A stretch of 64,000 nt of DNA from positions 1 to 64,000 of the forward strand of contig URMZ01000004.1 in the NCBI GenBank assembly GCA_900549025.1. Reading direction: 5' to 3'. Shown in pieces: positions 1 through 7,624 of the stretch. Position 1 is the first letter of the stretch, and every line of letters begins with the position of its first letter. The notes beneath the pieces are model-generated. The model was not told the origin of the DNA, searched no databases, and saw only the letters and a list, made by a program, of their open reading frames with translations. The translations under genes were made by a program, and so were the position numbers. The stretch comes from an uncultured Collinsella sp. (lineage in GTDB: Bacteria; Actinomycetota; Coriobacteriia; Coriobacteriales; Coriobacteriaceae).

Positions 1-2
1 AG

Positions 3-1709
3 TTCACCATCGAGCAGGGCAAGCTCTGGATGCTCCAGACCCGCGTGGGCAAGCGAACTGCCACCGCCGCCCTGCGCATCGCCATCGAGATGGTCGAGGA
101 GGGTCTGATCACCCGCGATGAGGCTGTGAGCCGCATCGATCCCGCGCAGCTCGACCAGCTCCTGCACCCACAGTTCGACGCCTCCAAGAAGTACGAGGCT
201 CTCGCCAGCGGTCTTAATGCCAGCCCCGGTGCCGCCGTGGGCGAGGTCATGTTCTCGAGCGACGACGCCGTCGCGCGCGCCAACGAGGGCCACAAGGTCA
301 TTCTGGTTCGTTGGGAGACCAACCCCGACGACCTGAAGGGCATGGTCGCCGCCGAGGGCATTCTGACCAGCCACGGTGGCAAGACGAGCCATGCCGCCGT
401 TATCGCCCGCGGCATGGGTACGCCCTGCGTCTGCGGCGTTGAGCGCTTCCATATCGACGCCGCCGAGAAGGTCGTGCGCATCGAGGGCAGTGACCGCGTG
501 CTGCACGAGGGCGATGTCATCTCCATCGACGGCACCCAGGGCATCGTCGTCGACGGTGCCGTTGACCTGGTTTCGGCCGAGCTCACCGGCGATCTGGACA
601 CTATCCTGTCCTGGGCCGACGAGATTCGTCTGGATGAGACCGGTGGCCACGCCAACCACGTGCGCGTTAATGCCGATAACCCCGAGGACGCCGCGCTCGC
701 ACTCGAGTTTGGCGCCGAGGCTATTGGCCTGTGCCGCACCGAGCACATGTTCCTGGGCGATCGCAAGAACATCATCCAGAGCTTTATCCTTTCTGACGAT
801 GAGGCCGTGAAGCAGCAGGCCCTGGCCGACCTGCTCAAGGTTCAGACCGAGGACTTCCTGGCGATGTTTAAGACCATGTCCGGTCGCGATGTGGTCGTTC
901 GCCTGCTCGATCCGCCGCTTCATGAGTTCCTGGATAATCCTCGCGAGCTTGAGGTCGCCATCACCAAGAAGGAAGCCGCTGGCGCCAGCGAGGAAGAGCT
1001 TGCCGTCCTGCGCGCCCGCCTGCGTCGTATCGACGGCATGGTCGAGTCCAACCCCATGCTCGGCCTACGGGGCGTGCGCCTGTCCGTCGTCTTTGGCGAT
1101 CTGCCGCTCATGCAGGTTCGCGCCGTCGCCACGGCTGCTGCCCGCCTTATCAAGGAGGGTGTCGACCCGCGCCCCGAGATTATGGTCCCGCTCGTTTCCA
1201 TTACGGCCGAGCATGTCCAGACCCGCGAGGTTATCGAGCGCGTGATCGCAGAGGTTTCCGACGAAGAGGGCGTCGAGCTCAATATTCCCGTGGGCACGAT
1301 GCTCGAGCTGCCGCGCGCCTGCATGGTCGCCGACGAGATCGCCCATCACGCAGACTTCTTCTGCTTTGGCACCAACGACCTCACCCAGACGACCTTCGGT
1401 TTCTCGCGTGACGACGCCGAGGCTAAGTTCATCCCGCTGTACATGCATAAGAAGATCTTGAAGGACAATCCCTTCGAGACCATCGACACGGCGGTACTCG
1501 AACTGGTGCGCTTGGCCGTCGAGAAGGGCCGCGCCACCAACCCCGACATGCACTTTGGCGTGTGCGGTGAGCACGGTGGCGACCCCAAGTCCATCAAGGG
1601 CCTGTTTAACGTGGCCGACGTGGACTACGTGTCCTGCTCGCCCTACCGCGTGCCCCTCGCACGCCTGGCTGCAGCTCAGGCCAAGCTCGAGGCCAAGCGT
1701 TCCGCCTAA
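3..1709 (+). CDS. ppdK: Pyruvate, phosphate dikinase, C-terminal part (5' end outside window)
   Basis: Interconverts pyruvate, ATP and phosphate with phosphoenolpyruvate, AMP and pyrophosphate in the cytosol. The frame is already open at the window edge (F-T-I-E-Q-G-K-L-W-M-L-Q-T-R). About 568 residues remain of a protein usually near 880-900. Visible are the phosphohistidine motif GGKTSHAAVIARGMG (the swivelling His), the PEP-binding barrel with NPMLGLRGVRL, a substrate loop around FGTNDLTQTTFGFSRDDAE, and the active-site region GVCGEHGGDP near the C-terminus. It ends in TAA followed by a hairpin, so it is the last gene of its unit. In anaerobic fermenters this enzyme serves glycolysis or PEP resynthesis; the direction here is not decidable. 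The N-terminal ATP-grasp domain cannot be judged. Confidence 0.96.
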   Translation, partial: FTIEQGKLWMLQTRVGKRTATAALRIAIEMVEEGLITRDEAVSRIDPAQLDQLLHPQFDASKKYEALASGLNASPGAAVGEVMFSSDDAVARANEGHKVILVRWETNPDDLKGMVAAEGILTSHGGKTSHAAVIARGMGTPCVCGVERFHIDAAEKVVRIEGSDRVLHEGDVISIDGTQGIVVDGAVDLVSAELTGDLDTILSWADEIRLDETGGHANHVRVNADNPEDAALALEFGAEAIGLCRTEHMFLGDRKNIIQSFILSDDEAVKQQALADLLKVQTEDFLAMFKTMSGRDVVVRLLDPPLHEFLDNPRELEVAITKKEAAGASEEELAVLRARLRRIDGMVESNPMLGLRGVRLSVVFGDLPLMQVRAVATAAARLIKEGVDPRPEIMVPLVSITAEHVQTREVIERVIAEVSDEEGVELNIPVGTMLELPRACMVADEIAHHADFFCFGTNDLTQTTFGFSRDDAEAKFIPLYMHKKILKDNPFETIDTAVLELVRLAVEKGRATNPDMHFGVCGEHGGDPKSIKGLFNVADVDYVSCSPYRVPLARLAAAQAKLEAKRSA

Positions 1710-1749
1710 CGTTTTAGGTTTAGACGCCTAGCGTAGCCCCCTTCATGCC

Positions 1750-1773
1750 GCCCGTCTCATTCGTGAGACGGGC
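1750..1773 (+). terminator. Hairpin after ppdK
   Basis: A perfect 10-bp stem (GCCCGTCTCA with TGAGACGGGC) closes a TTCG tetraloop 40 bases after the ppdK stop. No immediate U-tract follows, although the next bases become T-rich (TTTTGTCTTTTT at about 1790). Probable terminator. Confidence 0.6.
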
Positions 1774-1821
1774 GATTATCATGTGCGGGTTTTGTCTTTT
1801 TGTCTGCGTAAAAAATTGTTC

Positions 1822-1849
1822 TTGCAGCAGAAACCCGCGCGTGTATACT
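1822..1849 (+). promoter_or_regulatory. Promoter of rplS
   Basis: TTGCAG, a 16-bp spacer, then TATACT. This gives a leader of about 63 nt before the rplS start. The only other candidate -35 (TTGTTC) is spaced 21 bp, so it is less likely. Confidence 0.55.
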
Positions 1850-1918
1850 CGAATACGTTTGTTCAACTACGTGCCGGCCAAGGTGGTACGGCACCTCTAG
1901 AAGAGTAAGGAATTGCAC

Positions 1919-2260
1919 ATGGATTACATCCGCGCAATCGAGCGTCAGCAGATCCGCGAGGACATTCCTCAGGTTCGCGTCGCCGACAACGTCAAGGTTC
2001 ACTACCGCATTAAGGAAGGCGACCGCGAGCGCATCCAGGTCTTCCAGGGCGACGTCATCCGCATGGCCGGCGCCGGTGCCCGCGAGACCTTCACCGTCCG
2101 CAAGATGTCCTTCGGTGTCGGTGTTGAGCGTACCTTCCCGCTTCACAGCCCCAAGATCGCCAAGCTCGAGGTCGTTCGTCATGGTCGCGTCCGTCGCGCC
2201 AAGCTGTACTACCTCCGCGACAAGGTGGGCAAGGCTGCTCGCATCCCCGAGAAGCGCTAA
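1919..2260 (+). CDS. rplS: 50S ribosomal protein L19
   Basis: Large-subunit protein at the subunit interface. The 113 residues match the family length. Recognisable segments are [18 protein letters not shown], the central [18 protein letters not shown] and the basic end [19 protein letters not shown] chose ATG 1919 over TTG 1913 because AAGG at 1907-1910 is then spaced 8 nt. It has its own promoter and terminator and is not joined to trmD/rimM, the usual neighbours in other phyla. Confidence 0.97.
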   Translation: MDYIRAIERQQIREDIPQVRVADNVKVHYRIKEGDRERIQVFQGDVIRMAGAGARETFTVRKMSFGVGVERTFPLHSPKIAKLEVVRHGRVRRAKLYYLRDKVGKAARIPEKR

Positions 2261-2294
2261 GAAGATCGCAGCGTCTGTCCACTCGTTTGGACAC

Positions 2295-2325
2295 AAGGGT
2301 CACCTTCGGGTGGCCCTTCTTTTTA
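2295..2325 (+). terminator. Intrinsic terminator after rplS
   Basis: AAGGGTCACC and GGTGGCCCTT form a 10-bp stem (one G-U pair) around a TTCG loop, followed by CTTTTTAT. Confidence 0.9.
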
Positions 2326-2353
2326 TCTGATTTGCATGCAAGGAGGGCCTGGT

Positions 2354-3142
2354 ATGGCCAATATGACGAGCTCGGTTTCGGCATCGCAGGTTGCCGGAGA
2401 GCTGGCGAGCGCAACGTTTGAGGAGATCCCCGCCCTCGTGGAGCATTATCGCGAGGACCCGCGCCAGCAGGTGATCAAGGCTTGTGAACGCGCCCTCAAA
2501 CACCATTCCAAAGAGGTCGCCGAGCGCGAGCGCGTCAATGGCATGTACGAGCTTATGCATGAGCTTGGCGGCGATGGGGTGGTCGTTGGTGTCGACGAGG
2601 TGGGTCGCGGATCGGTGGCCGGTCCCCTGACGGTGTGTGCCGTGTGCCTTCCCATGGAGCCGCGCATCTGGGGCATCAACGATTCCAAAAAGCTCACGCC
2701 GGCGCGCCGCGAGCTGCTCTCCGTGAAGATTGCCGAGGTGGCGACGGCGATCGGTTTTTGCCATATCGCGCCGAAGGATATCGATGAGATGGGCATGGCC
2801 CGTGCTATCCGTACCGCCGTTGCGGGCGCCGTGGCCGATACGGGACTTGAACCCGACTGCGTCCTCATGGATGGCAACCCCTTGGGCGCCGTTCCTAACG
2901 AGCGTGACGTGGTGAAGGGCGATGCCAAGATCGCCTGTATCGCCGCGGCATCCATCATGGCAAAGGTCACGCGTGACGAGATGATGGTCGAGTACGACGC
3001 CGAGTACCCCGAGTACCATCTGGCCGAATCGAAGGGCTACGCAAGCCCCGAGCACATCGAGGCCATTCGCAAACATGGACTTTGTCCACTGCACCGCGTG
3101 AGCTTTTGCGGAAACTTTCTGCAGACTGAGCGCCTTTTCTAG
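2354..3142 (+). CDS. rnhB: Ribonuclease HII
   Basis: Cleaves the RNA strand of RNA-DNA hybrids and removes misincorporated ribonucleotides. The catalytic motif GVDEVGRGSVAGP (first acidic residues D and E) is near residue 84. It is followed by NDSKKL, the DGNP motif and KGDAKIACIAAASIMAKVTRD, which supplies the remaining acidic residues. At 262 residues it is longer than minimal RNase HII because of an N-terminal helical extension of about 75 residues, as in Bacillus-type RnhB. The start is ATG 2354, with AGGAGG at 2341-2346; ATG 2336 lies upstream of that ribosome binding site and is rejected. Confidence 0.96.
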   Translation: MANMTSSVSASQVAGELASATFEEIPALVEHYREDPRQQVIKACERALKHHSKEVAERERVNGMYELMHELGGDGVVVGVDEVGRGSVAGPLTVCAVCLPMEPRIWGINDSKKLTPARRELLSVKIAEVATAIGFCHIAPKDIDEMGMARAIRTAVAGAVADTGLEPDCVLMDGNPLGAVPNERDVVKGDAKIACIAAASIMAKVTRDEMMVEYDAEYPEYHLAESKGYASPEHIEAIRKHGLCPLHRVSFCGNFLQTERLF

Positions 3143-3145
3143 GTC

Positions 3146-3165
3146 AATTGTGGAGACAGGGACCT
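3146..3165 (+). repeat. 20-bp dispersed repeat, copy 1
   Basis: AATTGTGGAGACAGGGACCT lies just after the rnhB stop. A second copy with one difference (T for C) lies at 60936-60955, just after the cinA stop. Both copies precede a TTTGGTC element. The function is unknown; it could be a REP-like short repeat. Confidence 0.6.
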
Positions 3166-3192
3166 CTAGGGTTTTATAAACCTGCTGGTAGC

Positions 3193-3233
3193 GGGCCGTA
3201 TGCAACAGCATTGCTGCGTACGGCCCTTTTTTT
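3193..3233 (+). terminator. Intrinsic terminator after rnhB
   Basis: GGGCCGTA pairs with TACGGCCC, with an inner partly paired stem, followed by seven T. It separates rnhB from the yraN-comM-dprA unit. Confidence 0.9.
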
Positions 3234-3240
3234 GACGGCA

Positions 3241-3260
3241 TTTGGTCAGCTTTTGGTTTG
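3241..3260 (+). promoter_or_regulatory. Candidate TTTGGTC operator upstream of yraN-comM-dprA
   Basis: TTTGGTCAGCTTTTGGTTTG contains two TTTGGT units whose GGT cores are 11 bp apart (3244 and 3255). It matches 18 of 20 bases of the element before comEA (32590-32609) and is close to the core of the array before recA (61046-61065). It ends 71 bp before the yraN start. The shared location before transformation genes suggests a common regulator. The role is inferred; the repeat itself is seen directly. Confidence 0.55.
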
Positions 3261-3331
3261 CTTCCTGTACTTACCCGCATGAAAGGTGCCCTCATCATCG
3301 GGGCAATGCAGTGTGCGGGAAAGGAGACCCC

Positions 3332-3817
3332 ATGAGTGCCGCAAGCAAAAAGAGCAAGACGCAGCAGCTCAAGGAGCGTTGCGAAAACGGCGAGCTCGAC
3401 TGCGGGGCGATGACGCCCGAGTTTATCAAGGGACTCAGTCCCCGTGAGCTGGGCATGCTGGGCGAGCTGATCACCATCGACTACTTTAACGAGCGCGGCT
3501 ACACCTTGCTGGAGCAGGGTTATCGTTGCACCGAGGGCGAGGCCGATCTGGTGCTGCTCGATGAGCTCGACGATGTCGTGGTGATGGCCGAGGTCAAGAC
3601 CAGACGCGTCGCACTGGATTGCAGCACGCGGGTCTTTCCCGAGGAGGCCGTGGACGCCCAAAAGCAACGCCGCTACCGCCGCATCGCAAGTTGCTATCTC
3701 ATGGAGCATTATCCGCTCAAGGCGATTCGCTTCGATGCCGTAGGCGTCACCATTCGCGGCGGACATATCGCCGAGATCGAGCACCAGTACAACGCGTTCG
3801 ATTGGCAGGTGTCGTGA
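3332..3817 (+). CDS. YraN/UPF0102 family endonuclease-like protein
   Basis: 161 residues. The core from about residue 40 fits the YraN family: LGELITIDYFNERGYTLL, then EGEADLVLL and AEVKTRR, which keep the E...D...ExK pattern of restriction-endonuclease-fold nucleases. A lysine-rich N-terminal extension of about 35 residues precedes it. The biochemical role of the family is poorly defined. Members often sit between rnhB and comM/dprA, as here, so a link to DNA processing is likely. The start ATG 3332 has AAGGAG at 3321-3326. Its stop TGA overlaps the comM ATG, so translation is probably coupled. Confidence 0.85.
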   Translation: MSAASKKSKTQQLKERCENGELDCGAMTPEFIKGLSPRELGMLGELITIDYFNERGYTLLEQGYRCTEGEADLVLLDELDDVVVMAEVKTRRVALDCSTRVFPEEAVDAQKQRRYRRIASCYLMEHYPLKAIRFDAVGVTIRGGHIAEIEHQYNAFDWQVS

Positions 3818-5340
3818 TGGCGTTCGAGACGTTTGCCGTTCACGCGGCCTGCATCCGCGGCGTCGAGGCGATTCACGTCACGGTCGAGGTCTCGCTTGCC
3901 GGTGGCGTTCCGGGCATCCAGATGCTCGGCATTCCGAGTATGGAGGTGATGGAGTCACGCGGTCGTATTCGCTGCGCGATGCGCTCCGCCGGGTTCGAGA
4001 TCCCGCGCTCGGGCATTACCGTTAACCTGGCACCCGGCGATATTCGCAAGACCGGTAGCGGCTTTGATCTGCCCATCGCCATCGCGGTTCTGGCGGCCGA
4101 TGGGCAGATTCCCCGTGACAACCTCGATCGCTGCCTTATCGCCGGCGAGCTCGGCTTGGACGGTACGGTGCTTCCTGTCAATGGCGAGGTGGCGTTTCAG
4201 CTGCTGGCTCGCGACATGGGGCTGTCTTTTATCGCCGGCAGGTCAGACCAGCATGTGCCACTCGCGGGCGTGGATTGCGGCTTTATCGATCATTTGTCTC
4301 AGCTTGCTCATGGTATGGGCGATGCCTCGCGGCACTACTTGGATTCCGAGGGCGTCGAGGCGACCTTTGAGCCAGAGCTCGACTATGCCGACGTGCTGGG
4401 GCAGGAAGTCGCTAAACGCGGCATGGCGCTTGCGGCGGCAGGAGAACTCGGCTTGCTCATGATCGGGTCTCCGGGATCGGGCAAGACGATGCTCGCACGC
4501 CGTATGACCGGCATCCTGCCCGAGCTTTCCGTTGAGGATCAGCAGGAGGCACTGTGCATCCATTCGGTTTTGGGTGAGAACATTGATGGCTTGTTGGCGG
4601 GGCACCGCCCCTTCCGCAGTCCCCACCACAGTATTTCGACCGCAGGCCTTATCGGCGGCGGGCGCCCGGTGCACCCGGGTGAGATCAGCCTTGCTCATGG
4701 CGGCGTGCTCTTTTTGGACGAGCTTGCCGAGTTTCCCACTGGCGTACTGCAGACGCTGCGTCAGCCCATCGAGCGCGGCTACGTGAGGATCGTACGCGTC
4801 GACGGGGCTTTTACCTTCCCGTCGCGCTTTCAGCTGCTGGCTGCGAGCAATCCCTGCCCCTGCGGCTTTTTGGGCGATCGCGAGGTGCCGTGTCGCTGCT
4901 CGGCGGCGATGGTCGAGCGCTATCGGTCTAAACTGCGCGGTCCTTTGGCCGACCGTATCGACATGATGATCGATGTGACCCGTCCCGACCCTCAAGTGAT
5001 TATCGAGGGTGCGGAGGGCATGTCGTCGGCCGAGTTACGTGACTACGTTGTGCGCGGTCGCGCCTTTCGCGCTTGGCGCGAATCCCGCATGGACGATGCG
5101 GATGCCGAGGCCGAGGATGACGAGACGCGGTCCATTGACGGCGTCGTTTCGACCTTCGAGCTCGATGATGCTGCCGAGAAATGCGTGCTCGGCCTATCCA
5201 AACGCACGCATCTCACGGGCCGCGGCATCGTACGCCTGGTGCGTATCGCGCGTACAATCGCTGACGTCGCCGAGAGCGAGCAAGTGACGCAGGACCACGT
5301 GCTCGAGGCGGCGATGTACCAGGGAAGGAGGGACCAATGA
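3817..5340 (+). CDS. comM: ComM/YifB family Mg-chelatase-like AAA+ ATPase
   Basis: ComM is a hexameric helicase that promotes branch migration when incoming single-stranded DNA recombines during natural transformation (known for the family). The 507 residues match the family. The N-terminal ChlI domain runs to about residue 170. Walker A GSPGSGKT is near residue 217 and Walker B VLFLDE near 298. SNPCPCG and a second Cys pair (PCRC) precede the C-terminal Mg_chelatase_C domain. It starts inside the yraN stop and overlaps dprA by 4 bp, so the three genes form one translationally coupled unit. The TTTGGTC element upstream of yraN would control it. Confidence 0.95.
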   Translation: MAFETFAVHAACIRGVEAIHVTVEVSLAGGVPGIQMLGIPSMEVMESRGRIRCAMRSAGFEIPRSGITVNLAPGDIRKTGSGFDLPIAIAVLAADGQIPRDNLDRCLIAGELGLDGTVLPVNGEVAFQLLARDMGLSFIAGRSDQHVPLAGVDCGFIDHLSQLAHGMGDASRHYLDSEGVEATFEPELDYADVLGQEVAKRGMALAAAGELGLLMIGSPGSGKTMLARRMTGILPELSVEDQQEALCIHSVLGENIDGLLAGHRPFRSPHHSISTAGLIGGGRPVHPGEISLAHGGVLFLDELAEFPTGVLQTLRQPIERGYVRIVRVDGAFTFPSRFQLLAASNPCPCGFLGDREVPCRCSAAMVERYRSKLRGPLADRIDMMIDVTRPDPQVIIEGAEGMSSAELRDYVVRGRAFRAWRESRMDDADAEAEDDETRSIDGVVSTFELDDAAEKCVLGLSKRTHLTGRGIVRLVRIARTIADVAESEQVTQDHVLEAAMYQGRRDQ

Positions 5341-6272
5341 TAGCTGAGGGGACCTTCGAGCTGCATCCAGGTGATGCGTTGTATCCCGAGAGCGTTTTGG
5401 AGCTATCTGATGTACCCCAGACGCTCTATGTGCGCGGCAACCCCGAGGTGCTTTCGACGCCCGCGCTCTCCATCATCGGCGCGCGCAAGGCCTCGCCGTA
5501 TGGTCTTGCCGTGGCAGAGCTTGCGGCGAAGGTGGCAGTCGAGGCGGGAGTGACGGTTGTTTCGGGCGGCGCGGTCGGTTGTGACCAGGCCTCGGGTTGG
5601 GCTGCGGTCAACGCCGGCGGCAAACACGTCGTGGTGCTGGGGACGGGCGCCGACGTGGTCTACCCGCGTTCGAGCGCGGGGCTTATTACTCGCACGCTCG
5701 ATACGGGTGGCGCGGTCGTGTCGATCTCTCCGTGGGGCATGGGTCCGCGTAAGTTTGCCTTTCCGCGCCGCAATCGCGTGATCGCGGCCCTGTCGCAAGC
5801 CCTCTTTGTATCCGAGGCGGGTATGCCTTCTGGGACGTTTTCTACAGCCGAGGCTGCTATGGATTTGGGGCGCGAACTTCTTGCCGTGCCGGGGTCGATC
5901 CTATCGCCCGAGTCGCGTGGCACGAATTACCTCATTGCGAACGGTGCCTGCTGCATCGTCGACGAGGAATCTATCGAGATGGCTATCTCACGCATCTACG
6001 GAACCCTGCGCTACTCGCGCCCCGATGCTCCCGGCATTGCCGACCTGGATCCAACGCAGCAGACCGTGATGCATGCGCTCATCGCCTCTCCGCTCAAGGT
6101 CGACGACATCGCGGCGCTCGTCTCGCTCGATGCTGTCGGCGTACTCAAACTCTTGGGTTCGCTTGAACTCGAGGGCCTTATCGAGCGCATGATGGATGGA
6201 AGGTATGCGCCCTCCAAGTTTGCCCTTCACGCCCAGACACCCTTCGGTCACAATGGAAAACGTGTCAATTAG
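5337..6272 (+). CDS. dprA: DNA processing protein DprA
   Basis: Loads RecA on imported single-stranded DNA during transformation. The 311 residues include a Rossmann-like fold with GARKASPYG (Gly-Arg DNA-binding motif) at about 49, VVSGGAVGCDQASGW at about 78, the PRRNR loop and GRELLAVPGS. A C-terminal winged-helix-like domain follows (about 235-300, VDDIAALVSLDAVGVLKLL). In most DprA proteins the second motif reads SG-x-A-R-G-x-D; here Val replaces that Arg (SGGAVGCD). The start ATGA overlaps the comM stop. A tail of about 15 residues (HAQTPFGHNGKRVN) follows the winged helix. Confidence 0.94.
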   Translation: MIAEGTFELHPGDALYPESVLELSDVPQTLYVRGNPEVLSTPALSIIGARKASPYGLAVAELAAKVAVEAGVTVVSGGAVGCDQASGWAAVNAGGKHVVVLGTGADVVYPRSSAGLITRTLDTGGAVVSISPWGMGPRKFAFPRRNRVIAALSQALFVSEAGMPSGTFSTAEAAMDLGRELLAVPGSILSPESRGTNYLIANGACCIVDEESIEMAISRIYGTLRYSRPDAPGIADLDPTQQTVMHALIASPLKVDDIAALVSLDAVGVLKLLGSLELEGLIERMMDGRYAPSKFALHAQTPFGHNGKRVN

Positions 6273-6286
6273 AAAGGTGTTTGCAG

Positions 6287-7624
6287 ATGCAGTTCGATCA
6301 GGTGACAGTTATCGGTGGCGGTCTGGCGGGTTCGGAATGCGCGATCCAGCTGGCGGATCGCGGGTTTGCCGTAAAGCTGTGCGAGATGCGCCCCCAGGTG
6401 AGCTCCCCGGCCCACCATACCGATCACCTGGCAGAGCTCGTCTGCTCCAATTCGTTTAAGTCGACCCGTCCGGATTCCGCGGCTGGTTTGCTGAAGGCCG
6501 AGCTTGAGCGCATGGGTTCAGTCCTGCTCGATTGCGCCCATCGCGCGGCTGTTCCCGCCGGCGGTGCCCTGGCGGTCGACCGCGTCAAGTTTTCCGAGCT
6601 TGTCGAGGCCGAGGTTGCCGCTCATCCCAATATCGAGGTCGTGCACGGCGAGGTCACGCAGATTCCCGAGGGTCACGTGGTCATTGCCGCGGGCCCGCTG
6701 TGTTCACCGGCGCTGAGCGAAGAGGTTATGAAGCTCGTCGGTGGCGATGCCCTGGCATTCTTTGATGCGGCGGCGCCGATCGTCGATGCCTCCACGCTCG
6801 ATATGGACGTGCTGTTCTCGCAGTCGCGCTACGAGGAGCAGGGGGGCGGCGACTATCTCAACGCTCCGCTCAATAAGGAGGAGTACGAGGCCTTTATCGA
6901 GGCGCTTACCACGGCCGACCGCGTGGTGCTCAAAGACTTTGAGGGCGGCGATCTGTTCCAGGCTTGCCAGCCTGCCGAGGAAGTTGCGCGCACCGGCAAG
7001 GACGCCATTCGATTTGGCGCCATGAAGCCCGTCGGCCTCACCGACCCGCGTACCGGACGTCGCCCCTGGGCGGCGATTCAGCTGCGTGCCGAGAACAAGG
7101 AGAAGACCGCCTATAACCTGGTGGGCTTCCAGACCAACTTGACCTTTGGCGAGCAGAAGCGCGTCTTCCATATGGTGCCGGGCCTGGAGAACGCTGAGTT
7201 CTTCCGCTACGGTGTCATGCACCGCAATACCTTTGTCGACGCCCCGCATGTGCTCGATGGCACCTTTGCCGTGCCCGGTACCGGTGTGCGCCTGGCCGGT
7301 CAGATCACCGGCACCGAGGGGTACATGGAAGCCGTGGCGACAGGTCTGCTCGCGGCGCTCAACACCTATGCCGAGGCTATCGGTGCCGCGGGCGTCGAGT
7401 TGCCGCGTGTGGGCGCCCTGGGTGCGCTCGTGGGCTATGCGACCGATCCTGCCACCGTGGGCTATCAGCCCATGCATGTCAACTTTGGCCTGGTGCCGCC
7501 ACTCGAGGATGGTAAGCGCCGCAGCAAGCGCGACCGCTACCAGGCCTATGCGGACCGTGCGCTCGAGGCCCTCGATGCCTACTTGGCCACGCGTTCCGAC
7601 TTGTTTGGAGGCGACCGGTCATAG
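6287..7624 (+). CDS. trmFO: Methylenetetrahydrofolate-tRNA-(uracil-5-)-methyltransferase TrmFO
   Basis: FAD- and folate-dependent enzyme that makes m5U54 in tRNA. The 445 residues begin with the dinucleotide-binding motif VIGGGLAGSE. Family blocks CEMRP, AELVCSNSFKS, the GYMEAVATGLLAA segment and VGYQPMHVNFGL near the C-terminus are present. The start ATG 6287 has AAAGG at 6274-6278; TTG 6281 is too close. The stop TAG (7622-7624) overlaps the apparent start of the recombinase, and a GGAGG inside its last codons probably serves that gene. Placement between dprA and a Xer recombinase is common in Gram-positives. Confidence 0.96.
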   Translation: MQFDQVTVIGGGLAGSECAIQLADRGFAVKLCEMRPQVSSPAHHTDHLAELVCSNSFKSTRPDSAAGLLKAELERMGSVLLDCAHRAAVPAGGALAVDRVKFSELVEAEVAAHPNIEVVHGEVTQIPEGHVVIAAGPLCSPALSEEVMKLVGGDALAFFDAAAPIVDASTLDMDVLFSQSRYEEQGGGDYLNAPLNKEEYEAFIEALTTADRVVLKDFEGGDLFQACQPAEEVARTGKDAIRFGAMKPVGLTDPRTGRRPWAAIQLRAENKEKTAYNLVGFQTNLTFGEQKRVFHMVPGLENAEFFRYGVMHRNTFVDAPHVLDGTFAVPGTGVRLAGQITGTEGYMEAVATGLLAALNTYAEAIGAAGVELPRVGALGALVGYATDPATVGYQPMHVNFGLVPPLEDGKRRSKRDRYQAYADRALEALDAYLATRSDLFGGDRS

